This document shows positions 1 to 8,686 of a stretch of 64,000 bases of DNA, piece after piece. The DNA is taken from assembly GCF_015864825.1 (NCBI RefSeq), contig NZ_JADYWL010000006.1, forward strand, positions 221,765-285,764. The letters run 5' to 3'. How positions within the stretch are numbered: the first letter of the stretch is position 1; every line of letters begins with the position of its first letter. The stretch is from Psychrobacter sp. NZS113. Its GTDB lineage: Bacteria; Pseudomonadota; Gammaproteobacteria; Pseudomonadales; Moraxellaceae. Below the pieces are notes generated by a model. The model worked only from the letters and a program-made list of their open reading frames with translations, was not told where the DNA came from and ran no database searches. The translations under genes and the position numbers were made by a program.

Positions 1-577
1 CGGTAATAGCGCCACCGATATGACCCGCATTATCTATACCCGGTACGGCAAACCCATAGACGAGGTTAATGCCCATGATAAATATCAGGCTTTTTAGATT
101 CAGCACCATGCCATTCACTGATATTTTAAACAGGGCAGCGATTAACAATGCTGCACCAATACCCATAATACCACCAGAAGCACCAGCCGACAGCCCAGGT
201 TGTCCCGTACCCTCTAAAAGACTTTGCCATGTCACATAACTATTGAGTAAGTTACCACCGATTGCAGACAATAAAAACAATGCCAAAAACTTGGCTGAGC
301 CAAACATCGGCTCGGCAACTTGCCCAAAGAAATACATAGCAAAGCCATTAAACAATAAATGCATCAAACCAATATGCAAAAATGCGCTACTGACTAGCCG
401 CCATGGTTGGTCTTGCATAGTGTAAGGCAATGCATTCGCGCCCCAGTTTAGCAATGCCTCAGTCGAGGGATTATTGGCATCGACGCCTGTCAGCATCTGC
501 ACAATAAATAAGCCAATAAAGCTGACTAACAATAACGTAGTGACGGGCGCTGTTTTGAATAATTGTTGAATGGTCAT
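1..577 (-). CDS. Rhomboid family intramembrane serine protease (C-terminus cut off by window edge)
   Basis: This is the N-terminal 192 residues of a rhomboid protease, which cleaves transmembrane substrates inside the inner membrane. Visible family signatures are the WR motif near residue 59, an HLLFN segment near 73-77, the GASGG motif with the likely catalytic Ser134, and the catalytic His186 in NAGHIGG. Several hydrophobic helices surround them, starting at about residues 12-30. The reading frame runs off the left end of the window just after the catalytic His helix, so only the tail is missing. The start ATG lies at 575-577 on the minus strand. The gene stands alone here, downstream in orientation of the hydroxy-acid dehydrogenase. 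The family call is strong; the physiological substrate cannot be read from the sequence. Confidence 0.93.
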   Translation of the reverse strand, partial: MTIQQLFKTAPVTTLLLVSFIGLFIVQMLTGVDANNPSTEALLNWGANALPYTMQDQPWRLVSSAFLHIGLMHLLFNGFAMYFFGQVAEPMFGSAKFLALFLLSAIGGNLLNSYVTWQSLLEGTGQPGLSAGASGGIMGIGAALLIAALFKISVNGMVLNLKSLIFIMGINLVYGFAVPGIDNAGHIGGAIT

Positions 578-713
578 AAAAGCTAACTATTAATGAAAGG
601 TTATGAGTAGAGTATAAAGGGTATGGTCAGATAATGTTATGCATCAACCTGCCAGCATAGTTTAAAGCTTGGCAAGTGAATGACTGACAGCTTTAGTTAT
701 AAAGATGGTGTTT

Positions 714-1913
714 CTAATAATTAGGAATTTTGAGGTTTTCATAAGTACCTTTCACTAAGATATTATCTGTGACGTTATTGATATCGGTATGACCACAGAA
801 TGCCATACTAATATCACATTCGTTATAGATAAGCTCAAGTGCGCGGCGTACGCCATCTTCACCATAAGCGCCAAGCCCGTACAGGAATGCTCGTCCAATC
901 ATCGTGCCTTTCGCACCCAGCGATATAGCCTTTAATACATCTTGACCAGAGCGAATACCGCTGTCTAACCAGACCTCTATATCGCTATTTTCGGCATGCA
1001 CAGCTTGCACGATGTCAGAAAGCGCAGAGATGGAAGACAGCGCGCCATCCAATTGACGACCACCATGATTGGAGACGACCAGTGCATCAGCGCCACTACG
1101 AGCGGCCATGATGGCATCTTCAGGTTCCATGATGCCTTTTATAATCAGCTTGCCACCCCATGCATCTTTGATACGGGCGACATCGTCCCAGCTTAGCCGC
1201 GGGTCGAACTGCTCTGCGGTCCATGAGCTTAATGAGGACAAATCCTCAACACCTTTTGCATGACCAACGATATTGCCAAAGCTGTGACGCTTAGTGCCTA
1301 GCATGTTCATGCACCATTGCGGCTTGGTCATTAGGTTAATGATATTGGTCAGCGTTGGTTTAGGCGGTGCAGATAAGCCATTTTTGATGTCTTTATGGCG
1401 TTGTCCCATGACTTGTAAGTCGGCAGTTAATATCAGTGCCGAGCAATTAGCGTCTTTTGCCCGTTGAATCAGATTGGCCATAAAATCTTGATCGCGCATG
1501 ACATACAGCTGAAACCAAAATGGTGCACTGGTGTTTTCAGCGACATCCTCGATAGAGCAGATGCTCATGGTCGAGAGTGAGAAGGGTACACCGAATTTTT
1601 CAGCCGCCTGAGCAGCTTTAATTTCGCCATCCGCCCACATCATGCCCGTAAATCCAGTTGGTGCAATCGCCACTGGCATCTTGACGGATTCGCCAATCAT
1701 ATGTGTGGCTAGACTGCGATTGTCCATATCGACCAAGACCCGCTGGCGCAATTTGATACGGTCAAAGTCAGTTTCATTACTGCGATACGTGGTTTCGGTC
1801 CATGAGCCTGAATCGACATAATCATAAAACATACGCGGTACTTTGCGTTCGGCGATTCGCCGCAAGTCTTCGATTTCTGTTATCTTTTTTAAAATAGGCG
1901 TTAAGTCTTTCAT
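714..1913 (-). CDS. FMN-dependent alpha-hydroxy-acid dehydrogenase, probable L-lactate dehydrogenase (LldD-like)
   Basis: A full-length 399-residue member of the FMN-dependent alpha-hydroxy-acid dehydrogenase family, which oxidises L-lactate or related 2-hydroxy acids to 2-oxo acids and usually feeds electrons to the respiratory chain. The active-site block SNHGGRQLDG lies at residues 281-290, with the catalytic His283 and substrate-binding Arg286. The FMN-binding segments APTGFTG (84-90), FQLYV (134-138) and LDSGIRSG (about 316) are present. The usual T-D-P-x-x-G-x-R segment is changed to TADLQVMGQRHKD, so the substrate may differ from classical LldD, and mandelate or another 2-hydroxy acid is possible. 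It lies 38 bp downstream of a glutaredoxin-like gene on the same strand and is probably co-transcribed with it. No lactate permease or LldR regulator is next to it. Confidence 0.85.
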   Translation of the reverse strand: MKDLTPILKKITEIEDLRRIAERKVPRMFYDYVDSGSWTETTYRSNETDFDRIKLRQRVLVDMDNRSLATHMIGESVKMPVAIAPTGFTGMMWADGEIKAAQAAEKFGVPFSLSTMSICSIEDVAENTSAPFWFQLYVMRDQDFMANLIQRAKDANCSALILTADLQVMGQRHKDIKNGLSAPPKPTLTNIINLMTKPQWCMNMLGTKRHSFGNIVGHAKGVEDLSSLSSWTAEQFDPRLSWDDVARIKDAWGGKLIIKGIMEPEDAIMAARSGADALVVSNHGGRQLDGALSSISALSDIVQAVHAENSDIEVWLDSGIRSGQDVLKAISLGAKGTMIGRAFLYGLGAYGEDGVRRALELIYNECDISMAFCGHTDINNVTDNILVKGTYENLKIPNY

Positions 1914-1951
1914 GGCGTTCCCACTATCTGGTTTCTATGACTGTTTTAATA

Positions 1952-2260
1952 TTATTGACTGAGCAGTTGCTGTAGGTCCAATACCGAAAACGGATAATTC
2001 AATCGTTTGGATGGTGTCAGAATAACAGGAATCGTGGTGGCAAATTCCATCATTAATAATTCATCAAAATCAGCGATATCAACATCTTGATAAGTAACGG
2101 GCTGTACTGCTTGAAACTGTGTCAGCAGGTGTGCTGCGACATCACATAGATGACAGCCAGACGTACCCAGTAACCACCATTTATCTTGATCGGCCTTGAG
2201 ACTAGGAGTTTTTTCAATGAGGCGTGCTCGCAGCTCTTTTATATTGTTATCATCGTACAT
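1952..2260 (-). CDS. Glutaredoxin family protein
   Basis: A 102-residue thioredoxin-fold protein of the glutaredoxin-like type. The redox motif CHLC sits at residues 36-39 after a predicted first beta strand (WWLLGTSG), and the cis-Pro that normally contacts the substrate is probably in the TTIPVIL segment near residues 76-82. Such proteins reduce disulfides or mixed disulfides in the cytoplasm; the substrate is unknown. It precedes the hydroxy-acid dehydrogenase by 38 bp on the same strand. Upstream it faces a 174-bp mobile repeat, so its promoter must lie between that repeat and the start codon or inside the repeat. The fold call is good; the biological role is only inferred. Confidence 0.85.
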   Translation of the reverse strand: MYDDNNIKELRARLIEKTPSLKADQDKWWLLGTSGCHLCDVAAHLLTQFQAVQPVTYQDVDIADFDELLMMEFATTIPVILTPSKRLNYPFSVLDLQQLLSQ

Positions 2261-2302
2261 AGTAATTCTCTTGTTTTAATACTTGTCACAAAAAGCTTGT
2301 CT

Positions 2303-2476
2303 TAGGGCGTGTCCTCATTTTAGAAATGGTGATAAAAATGAGATAAATTGCCGTCAAACAAGGAAAATAGCGCAGATAATATCGAGATATTAGTCAGCTA
2401 TTTGACGCCGTTTGGCAAGGTTTAGCCATTTTTAACCCATTTAGATGACTATCGATTGAATTGAGGACACGCCCTA
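2303..2476 (+). mobile_element. 174-bp MITE-like element, copy 1 (TA-flanked terminal inverted repeats)
   Basis: A non-coding element with 13-bp terminal inverted repeats (gggcgtgtcctca and its complement), with TA on both outer edges. A second copy of exactly the same length lies at 32953-33126 in the opposite orientation. An ungapped hand alignment gives about 20 differences over 174 bp. Equal length, inverted orientation, terminal repeats and flanking TA are what one expects of a miniature inverted-repeat transposable element moved by an IS630/Tc1-type transposase. No transposase is seen in the window, so the family assignment is inference. It lies between the divergent glutaredoxin and mtgA genes, in the region that must hold their promoters. 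Confidence 0.85.
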
Positions 2477-2639
2477 GAATTTTAATCAAAAATTAACACA
2501 GTATTTCACCGTTATGACATGATAAAGAAGTAGGGTAAATAATGACAGCGATTGTGAGATTAGGTAAGATGACCTGCTGCTTTTCATTACTGACTTATTA
2601 CTTCATCTTATTACCTTTTTTAACATTTGGATATCGCGC

Positions 2640-3317
2640 ATGGCAAGTTTTGGCAAATTTCTCAAACGACTATTATTGGTATTAATACTATTAGTTGTGG
2701 CATTTCACGTACTAGTCGCTGGACTGCTGTTAATTTGGAAAACGCAACCGATCAATAACAGCATGTTTATGTTGTCGCATCGCCTAACGGGTGGCACGGT
2801 CACACAGACGTGGGCTGATTATGATGCCATTGCAAAATCTGCCAAACAAGCGGCGATAGTGAGTGAGGACTCAACGTTTAGCCAACATAGTGGTTTTGAT
2901 TTTAAAGGTATTGAGGCCGCACGTAAGAAAAATGAAGAAACAGGCAAAGCGTCTGCTGGTGGCTCAACGATTACTCAGCAGCTCGCAAAAAACTTATTTT
3001 TAACCTCGCATCGTTCGTACGCTCGTAAAGGCGAAGAAGCGGTGATTACCGTGATGATTGAAACGCTATGGGACAAGCAGCGTATTTTGGCTGCGTATCT
3101 CAATGTGGCAGAGTTTGGCGATGGTATTTATGGTATCGATGCGGCGGCGCATCATTATTTTGATAAGTCGGCTGCCAATCTCAACCGTGATGAGTCAGCT
3201 TTGCTTATTTCCATGCTGACCAACCCAAAATATTACGAAGACAATCAGGGTGACAGACGATTACGTAACAAACAGAGTGTCGTTAAAAAGCGTATGAAAA
3301 ACGCAGTGTTACCATAG
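2640..3317 (+). CDS. mtgA: Monofunctional biosynthetic peptidoglycan transglycosylase
   Basis: A 225-residue GT51 glycosyltransferase that polymerises lipid II into glycan strands at the outer face of the inner membrane. A single N-terminal membrane anchor spans about residues 9-32. The catalytic motif EDSTF (Glu76) and the second family block GGSTITQQLAKN (107-118) are intact, followed by the ARKGEEA helix that carries the second catalytic Glu. There is no transpeptidase domain, and the length matches monofunctional MtgA rather than a class A PBP. The upstream intergenic region contains the 174-bp element. ppk1 follows 64 bp later on the same strand, but with its own ribosome binding site. 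Confidence 0.95.
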   Translation: MASFGKFLKRLLLVLILLVVAFHVLVAGLLLIWKTQPINNSMFMLSHRLTGGTVTQTWADYDAIAKSAKQAAIVSEDSTFSQHSGFDFKGIEAARKKNEETGKASAGGSTITQQLAKNLFLTSHRSYARKGEEAVITVMIETLWDKQRILAAYLNVAEFGDGIYGIDAAAHHYFDKSAANLNRDESALLISMLTNPKYYEDNQGDRRLRNKQSVVKKRMKNAVLP

Positions 3318-3381
3318 TCGCGCTAGTTTCATTAACCTACAAAAGATGATCGCGTATCGATAAAGTAAAAGGAATAATGAC

Positions 3382-5595
3382 GTGTTAGATATGAATAAAG
3401 AGCAAAGTAGTGATAGCAATGTAAATGACATTGTGGCTGTTGATAATAAAGCTTATATAGAGGGCAATAATAAGAGTTTGACCTCAGTGCCATGGCAGCG
3501 CTCAGAAGACGGTAGCTACTCGCCGAGCAGCTATATTAATCGTGACCTATCTTTATTGCAGTTTCATCTACGTGTGCTAGCGCAGGCGGCCAGCCCTCGT
3601 CATCCGCTACTTGAGCGCCTGTTTTTCTTGATTATTTTTTCTTCAAACATCGATGAGTTTTTTGAGATTCGGGTCGCAGGCCTGATGCAAAAGCTCAATA
3701 TTGGTGATGTCTCGACCAGCATTCATGGTATGCGTCCTAGTGAGGTACTGAACGAGATATCCACGGTGATGCACGATGCTATCGATGAGCAGTATCGTAT
3801 TCTTAATGAAGTTGTCTTGCCAGCACTTGCTAAGGAAGACATCCGTTACCTAAAACGCGATGAGTTGAATGCTGAACAGTCGGCTTGGATGAAACGCTAT
3901 TTCACTGAGCAAGTATCGCCAGTGTTGACGCCGATTAGTATTGATCCTGCGCATCCGTTCCCACGTCTGGTTAATAAAAGCTTAAATTTCATCGCTACCT
4001 TAGAAGGCAAAGATGCTTTTGGTCGTGATATCAATCTGGCGATTGTGCCAGCACCGCGCAGCCTGCCACGTGTGATTCGTCTACCTGATGAATTGACAGG
4101 TGGCAAAGAGCATCATGTCATGCTATCTGCCATCATTCATGAGCATATCGGCGAGCTATTTCCTGGTATGAGTGTGACAGGGTGTCATCAGTTCAGGTTG
4201 ACTCGTAATGCTGATTTAGATTTGGCTGATGATGTCGAAGATATTGCCAAAGCGCTAGAGGGTGAACTAGAGAATCGCCGGTTTGGTGATAAAGTCCGCT
4301 TAGAAGTCACAATGGACTGTCCGACGCATATCAGTGACTATTTGCTCAATGAGTTTGAGCTGCATGACAATCAGCTATACCGCGTCAATGGTCCGGTCAA
4401 CTTAACACGGTTGCTGTTTGATTTTAATATTCCAGCGCTGCGTTATGAGCCATTTACGCATGTGATACCGAAAGAGTTCCGCCGTGAGATGGACAAGCTG
4501 GACAAAGCGACCAGTATGTTTGCGGCTATGCGCAAAAGAGATGTGCTCGTGCATCATCCTTTTCATGCGTTTTCGCCAATTATCAATTTATTGTGGCAAG
4601 CCGCCAGCGATCCAAAAGTGCTAGCGATTAAGCAAACCCTATATCGCTCAGGCACCAATTCAGAAATCGTCAAAGCACTTGCCGCTGCTGCTCGTAATGG
4701 TAAAGAAGTGACTGCTGTCATCGAGCTGCGCGCGCGTTTTGATGAAGCCTCTAATATTGCTGTTGCCAACTATTTGCAAGAAGCAGGCGCAGTTGTAGTC
4801 TACGGTATCGTCGGTTATAAAACCCATGCCAAGCTTATGCTTATCGTACGCCGTGAGGACGACCGTATCCGCCGTTATGTGCATTTAGGTACGGGTAACT
4901 ATCATGCTGCCAACGCAAAAGTCTATACCGACTATGGTTTGTTTAGCGCAGATCCTGACATCTCTGAAGACGTCCATAAAATATTCCAAGAGTTAACAGG
5001 CATGGGCAAACCTGCCAATCTCAAAAAGCTATTACATGCACCATTTACGTTGCATGATAAATTGATACGCTTTATCGATGATGAGATCGCACATGCAAAA
5101 GCAGGCAAACGCGCTCATATTATTGTGAAAGTTAATGCCCTGACTGAGCGTCGACTGATTGCTAAGTTATATGACGCCTCGCAAGTAGGGGTCAAAATCG
5201 AGCTGATTTTGCGTTCTATGTGTTGTTTACGTCCACAAGTAAAAGGTCTGTCTGAAAATATTACAGTACGCTCTGTGATCGGCCGGTTTTTAGAGCATAC
5301 GCGTATTTATTATTTTTATAACAATGGTGATGAGCGCTTATATTGTGGCAGTGCCGACTGGATGGATCGTAACTTATTCCATCGCGTAGAAGTGGCATTT
5401 CCCATTGAAGACAAAAAACTTTTTAAGCAAGTCTATCAAGATGGATTGCTCAGTTATCTAAAAGACAATACTCAAGCTTGGACACTAGACGGTAATGGTG
5501 TGTGGACACATCTGCAATCAGTAGCGGGTGAGACACCGTATGTTGCCCAAGAACACCTATTAAAGGTTATCAATGGGGTGGGAGATTCAGTCTAG
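3382..5595 (+). CDS. ppk1: Polyphosphate kinase 1
   Basis: A 737-residue PPK1, which reversibly transfers the gamma phosphate of ATP onto polyphosphate. The N-terminal domain begins with [16 protein letters not shown] and [15 protein letters not shown], both typical of the family. The catalytic region contains [10 protein letters not shown], the ATP-site segment [10 protein letters not shown], and [15 protein letters not shown], which carries the phosphorylated histidine, followed by HLGTGNYH. The start chosen is GTG at 3382 because AAAAGGA lies 8-9 bp upstream; the internal ATG at 3391 is farther from that site. The first 45 residues are a variable polar extension. A hairpin terminator follows at 5649. 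A CHAD-domain protein, a family reported to bind polyphosphate, lies much farther along at 29.8 kb and is not linked. Confidence 0.96.
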   Translation: MLDMNKEQSSDSNVNDIVAVDNKAYIEGNNKSLTSVPWQRSEDGSYSPSSYINRDLSLLQFHLRVLAQAASPRHPLLERLFFLIIFSSNIDEFFEIRVAGLMQKLNIGDVSTSIHGMRPSEVLNEISTVMHDAIDEQYRILNEVVLPALAKEDIRYLKRDELNAEQSAWMKRYFTEQVSPVLTPISIDPAHPFPRLVNKSLNFIATLEGKDAFGRDINLAIVPAPRSLPRVIRLPDELTGGKEHHVMLSAIIHEHIGELFPGMSVTGCHQFRLTRNADLDLADDVEDIAKALEGELENRRFGDKVRLEVTMDCPTHISDYLLNEFELHDNQLYRVNGPVNLTRLLFDFNIPALRYEPFTHVIPKEFRREMDKLDKATSMFAAMRKRDVLVHHPFHAFSPIINLLWQAASDPKVLAIKQTLYRSGTNSEIVKALAAAARNGKEVTAVIELRARFDEASNIAVANYLQEAGAVVVYGIVGYKTHAKLMLIVRREDDRIRRYVHLGTGNYHAANAKVYTDYGLFSADPDISEDVHKIFQELTGMGKPANLKKLLHAPFTLHDKLIRFIDDEIAHAKAGKRAHIIVKVNALTERRLIAKLYDASQVGVKIELILRSMCCLRPQVKGLSENITVRSVIGRFLEHTRIYYFYNNGDERLYCGSADWMDRNLFHRVEVAFPIEDKKLFKQVYQDGLLSYLKDNTQAWTLDGNGVWTHLQSVAGETPYVAQEHLLKVINGVGDSV

Positions 5596-5648
5596 CGTAC
5601 TTTGTGAATGACATCTTTGATGACATTAAAAGTGGCAAATGAATGAAC

Positions 5649-5687
5649 AAAACCAAGCGCTGGTAGATACTGGCGCTTGGTTTTTAT
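5649..5687 (+). terminator. Rho-independent terminator of ppk1
   Basis: A perfect 10-bp stem (5651-5660 with 5673-5682) with a 12-nt loop is followed by a T-rich run. It lies about 55 bp after the ppk1 stop codon. Confidence 0.85.
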
Positions 5688-5871
5688 TTGGGCAAATGAT
5701 CTGTATAAGTTACAAACTGTCTTGTAACCTCACATTTATTCACATATTGATACGGCAGTACACTGGTGAGGTGCGCAACGTTCTACTTATAATCAATAGC
5801 AGTCCTACTAGATAGGCAGCTACATAAAAGAGCAAGTAAAACCAATAAATTATAAAAATAGGAAAATCATT

Positions 5872-6042
5872 ATGAGTACGACAAACAACGACAGCTCAGA
5901 TATCAAACAAGCAGCTGAAAACGCTGACAGCAAACAAATTGCACAAAACCTTAAGAGTGATAAAAAAGTAGATGCGCCTGAATCATTAAGTGATGAAGAA
6001 CAAACCTCATTTATCGAAGATGAGCTACGCACTGATAAATAG
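5872..6042 (+). CDS. Small hydrophilic protein of unknown function (56 aa), first of a cluster of four
   Basis: A 56-residue open frame starting at ATG 5872 with AGGAAA 6-11 bp upstream. The product is rich in Asp, Glu, Ser, Lys and Asn, has no Cys, Trp or membrane segment, and ends with FIEDELRTDK. Composition predicts an intrinsically disordered cytoplasmic protein. It is followed within 1.1 kb by three more short frames of the same character, each with a good ribosome binding site. I do not recognise a family. A stress- or desiccation-protective role like that of hydrophilins is possible but rests on composition alone. It could also be a spurious frame, though the Shine-Dalgarno sequence and the company it keeps argue for translation. 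Confidence 0.6.
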   Translation: MSTTNNDSSDIKQAAENADSKQIAQNLKSDKKVDAPESLSDEEQTSFIEDELRTDK

Positions 6043-6080
6043 TCATTGCGATATAACCTTTTATTTAACGTTCAACAAAC

Positions 6081-6187
6081 TATAGTTAATCCAGTTTAGA
6101 AGAAATACAAGGCAACCGAGTGTAGACGTATATTTAATACTTCAAGCAAGGTTAATGCGGTAACTCTTTTATAGAGGATTGACTACA
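6081..6187 (-). mobile_element. TATAGTC-type short interspersed element, copy 1 (107 bp)
   Basis: A 107-bp non-coding repeat running from tatagttaatcc to ggattgactaca. It aligns without gaps to the reverse complement of 62624-62730 with about 17 differences by hand. Imperfect inverted termini and a TATAG-type end make it MITE-like. It ends 16 bp before the start codon of the 83-residue gene, so the promoter of that gene must lie inside or upstream of the element. Confidence 0.82.
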
Positions 6188-6203
6188 ACTTGAGGGATAC
6201 GCT

Positions 6204-6455
6204 ATGACAACTGATAGTCAGCCAAATAATGAAGAAAAAGTAGTAGTTAACGATTCGGCAGCATCACATCCAAACAACCCACGGGATAGTTATGAAGGCC
6301 GCAAGCATGAACCGAAGATCGACGGTCCCGAGCAAGCCTCTCAAGAAACAGATGAGGTATACGTTGATCCACGCAAAGAGGAAGATCTACCTGCTGGTGG
6401 GAAAAACGTTGCAGATTTGAATGTTCATGACTTGAGTCAGAAAGGTAACAATTAA
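6204..6455 (+). CDS. Small hydrophilic, probably disordered protein (83 aa)
   Basis: This 83-residue frame starts at ATG 6204 behind a strong GAGGGA site. The product contains no Cys or Trp and very few large hydrophobic residues, and it is dominated by Asp, Glu, Asn, Pro, Lys and Gly (5 Gly). The central part reads RKHEPKIDGPEQASQETDE and the end NVHDLSQKGNN. No membrane segment, signal peptide or known domain is visible. The start codon lies only 16 bp after a 107-bp interspersed element, which therefore must influence or carry its promoter. It is the second of four adjacent small hydrophilic genes. Function unknown; hydrophilin-like protection is one hypothesis based only on composition. 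Confidence 0.65.
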   Translation: MTTDSQPNNEEKVVVNDSAASHPNNPRDSYEGRKHEPKIDGPEQASQETDEVYVDPRKEEDLPAGGKNVADLNVHDLSQKGNN

Positions 6456-6567
6456 AGATCGGCTGATGTCGAGAGGATCTGATAAGCAGCTTTAGTAATG
6501 AACAGCTTTTAATGATAAGCATCATAGCAGTCGAAAACAGACGAATAAAAATAATAAGGATACGACC

Positions 6568-6867
6568 ATGGAAAATAAAAAATCAGCATTATCAGATGAC
6601 CAGATAGAAAAGAAGATCACTGAGAACAAAGGAACGGACACGTTTAAAGAAGGTGTCGTTCATTCAGAACACGTAAATGATAACGACAATCCTGCACGTC
6701 AGCCTGACCGCCGTGACCAAGAAGGCAATGCTTTTGATGACGGTATCAATGAGCATACCGTTACTAATGATCCATCTAAGAGTGAAGGTATCAATAATTT
6801 AAACCGTTATGCAAACGCTGATAATGCGCAATCGCGTGTGTTGAACCCTGATGAAAAAGACAGATAG
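6568..6867 (+). CDS. Small hydrophilic, probably disordered protein (99 aa)
   Basis: A 99-residue frame with AAGGA 8 bp before ATG 6568. The product is strongly polar, with many Asp, Asn, Glu, Lys and Arg residues and no Cys or Trp. It has neither a signal peptide nor a hydrophobic segment. The middle of the protein (HVNDNDNPARQPDRRDQEG) looks disordered. It is third in the row of four small hydrophilic genes, 112 bp after the 83-residue gene and 64 bp before the 66-residue gene, so at least the last two could share a transcript. I do not recognise it. Its good ribosome binding site and codon use like that of neighbouring genes support its reality. Confidence 0.66.
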   Translation: MENKKSALSDDQIEKKITENKGTDTFKEGVVHSEHVNDNDNPARQPDRRDQEGNAFDDGINEHTVTNDPSKSEGINNLNRYANADNAQSRVLNPDEKDR

Positions 6868-6931
6868 TATTTACTTAGTAATTTATATTTGAATAAGACA
6901 ATAATAATAACGACGAGAATGAGGTGTCATT

Positions 6932-7132
6932 ATGAGCATGCCAGACGATAAGGAAGTTAATCAGAGTCATAAGTTAAAAGATGCAGATGATAACAATGGC
7001 ATTGTCGCTGACGATGCACTACAGAAAGCCAATCCTGCTGCTGCAGAAAGAGCCACAGACGATCACGACCCACATAACATTGCCAAAAATAACAAACAGT
7101 ATGATAGTCCATTAATGAAAGACGATGAATAA
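6932..7132 (+). CDS. Small hydrophilic, probably disordered protein (66 aa)
   Basis: A 66-residue frame with GAGGTG just upstream of ATG 6932 (an alternative ATG lies two codons later). The sequence is almost entirely polar, with a run of DADDNN, an alanine-rich stretch NPAAAERA and an acidic end MKDDE. No Cys, Trp, signal or membrane segment is present. It closes the row of four small hydrophilic genes and is followed after 84 bp by an unusually strong hairpin terminator. Function unknown. As with its neighbours, a disordered stress-related role is inference from composition and clustering only. Confidence 0.62.
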   Translation: MSMPDDKEVNQSHKLKDADDNNGIVADDALQKANPAAAERATDDHDPHNIAKNNKQYDSPLMKDDE

Positions 7133-7216
7133 TGATTTATTGTGATGGTTCTGGACTTAACAAAGAATGTCATAAGTAAAAACGTCAATAGACAGATCTA
7201 ATTAGAATTAGAATCA

Positions 7217-7273
7217 GAAAAGGTACTACTACGGTTCAAGATATTAACCTTGAACCGTAGTAGTACCTTTTTT
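7217..7273. terminator. Very strong bidirectional terminator between the small-protein cluster and miaE
   Basis: A perfect 20-bp stem (7221-7240 with 7249-7268) and 8-nt loop is flanked by an A-run on the left and a T-run on the right. It can therefore terminate both the rightward small-protein cluster and the leftward miaE transcript. Confidence 0.92.
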
Positions 7274-7314
7274 ATCTAAACGATTATCAGTATCTAAACA
7301 ACTACTAGCAATAC

Positions 7315-8067
7315 CTAAGCAGGTGTACCGCTATGAAAGCGTAATTCAGCATCCGGACTAGATATCAGCTCTGACTCTACTTCTTTAAAGAAAGCCACTC
7401 TCTCATCAATATTGTCTTCAGACAGTGATTGAGCCAAGGCCAAGTAATCCTCGAAATGACGACTTTCTGACTTAAGTAAGTAACGATAGTACTTTGCCAA
7501 GCGTTCATCATTGATAACCTCGGCTAGCGACGCAAATCGTTCGCAAGAGCGTGCTTCAATGAATGCTCCAATGATTAGTACATCGACCATCGCTGCTGGC
7601 TCGTAAGTTCGCTTGTGCTTTAGCATACCTTTAGCATAGCGTCCAGCACTGAGGTATTTCCACTCTAGACCACGGTCATTCATGATGCCTAATACCTGCT
7701 CGTAATGTAGCATTTCCTCACGTATCAACTGTGCCAATTTACACTGCAAATCATAGGAAAACTCATAGCGGAATATGAGATTCATGGCGGTGCCTGCTGC
7801 TTTCTTTTCGCAATTGGCGTGGTCCTGAATGATTAATGGCAAGTTATTAATCGCAGCATCTACCCATGCTTGAGTGGTTCGAGCACCCAAGAAATTATAG
7901 ACAGGGGTGAGGTCTACCTTTATAGGCGTCCGTAGCTGAGTGATATCAGCACTTTCTCTTTCTATGCCGTCTTTTACCATATCGTTGTCGTTCATAAGTT
8001 CATCGTTTAAGGCATTATCACTGCTGTTAATAGGTTTCATATTTTCTTTGTTCATAGTCTCTGTCAT
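7315..8067 (-). CDS. miaE: tRNA-(ms2io6A)-hydroxylase MiaE
   Basis: A 250-residue diiron monooxygenase that hydroxylates the isopentenyl side chain of 2-methylthio-N6-isopentenyl-adenosine at position 37 of tRNAs reading UNN codons. The ferritin-like four-helix core is recognisable. HANCEKKAA, REEMLHYEQVL, GAFIEARSCERFA and LLKSESRHFEDYL carry the Glu and His iron ligands. About 50 residues of polar N-terminal extension precede the conserved core, which begins at TPVYNFLGART. The start at 8067 lacks a convincing ribosome binding site; an internal Met at residue 5 is an alternative. It converges on the small-protein cluster and shares its bidirectional terminator. Confidence 0.93.
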   Translation of the reverse strand: MTETMNKENMKPINSSDNALNDELMNDNDMVKDGIERESADITQLRTPIKVDLTPVYNFLGARTTQAWVDAAINNLPLIIQDHANCEKKAAGTAMNLIFRYEFSYDLQCKLAQLIREEMLHYEQVLGIMNDRGLEWKYLSAGRYAKGMLKHKRTYEPAAMVDVLIIGAFIEARSCERFASLAEVINDERLAKYYRYLLKSESRHFEDYLALAQSLSEDNIDERVAFFKEVESELISSPDAELRFHSGTPA

Positions 8068-8686
8068 GGTTTAGTATTTGGTACGTATTGGCTAAACATA
8101 AAAATTGGATAGATAACTAATAACTATAAGTCGATACAGCAATGATTACTTACTGTTTATCTGGGCCTAATTATCTGTGCATATGAAATCACTGAGAATA
8201 GGCCTTAGGCTCGACAGTTTATAGGTCATCATTATTGTACAACCCCAACATTTACTTAGTGAATGGTGTTTTCTTGTTTATTTCTTTATTTGATAGTAGG
8301 ATAAGATTTTGCTAAAGCAGAATCTTTCTTACTATTGATATATCAATCATCACTTGGTGATGGGTAGTGAGTATTATAACTCATGCCAATACGACATAAA
8401 GCTATTGATACACAGGTATACGCCGTTTGAAATAAATGGCTATATTTATGACCTGTATCGTTTTCTATAATGTTATTAGCAAGCGTGCTTCAACGCCGCA
8501 AAAAATGTATGCTAGTAGCATAGCACAAATGTTTAAAACGCTATTCATGACAAGCTTATATGATAGAACAACAAGTTTGATTCGTACTGCATCTAAACTT
8601 GGAATAGATGTCTAAGACCGACAATGTCCAATCATTGCGGTAGTAACTTCGTATTTACACTCTCACGAACAGATAAGGATAACAAC
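8068..8686. other. Long intergenic region between miaE and glcB
   Basis: There is no supported gene in these 619 bp. It must hold the miaE and glcB promoters. A TATAAT hexamer at about 8466 is a possible glcB -10 box, but I see no matching -35. A GU-containing 10-bp hairpin lies around 8307-8330 without a T-run. Nothing else is recognisable. Confidence 0.5.

Noticed and set aside
8300..8335. Hairpin upstream of glcB as terminator of a small RNA
   Set aside because: The stem is short with a wobble pair and has no T-run, and no promoter can be placed in front of it.
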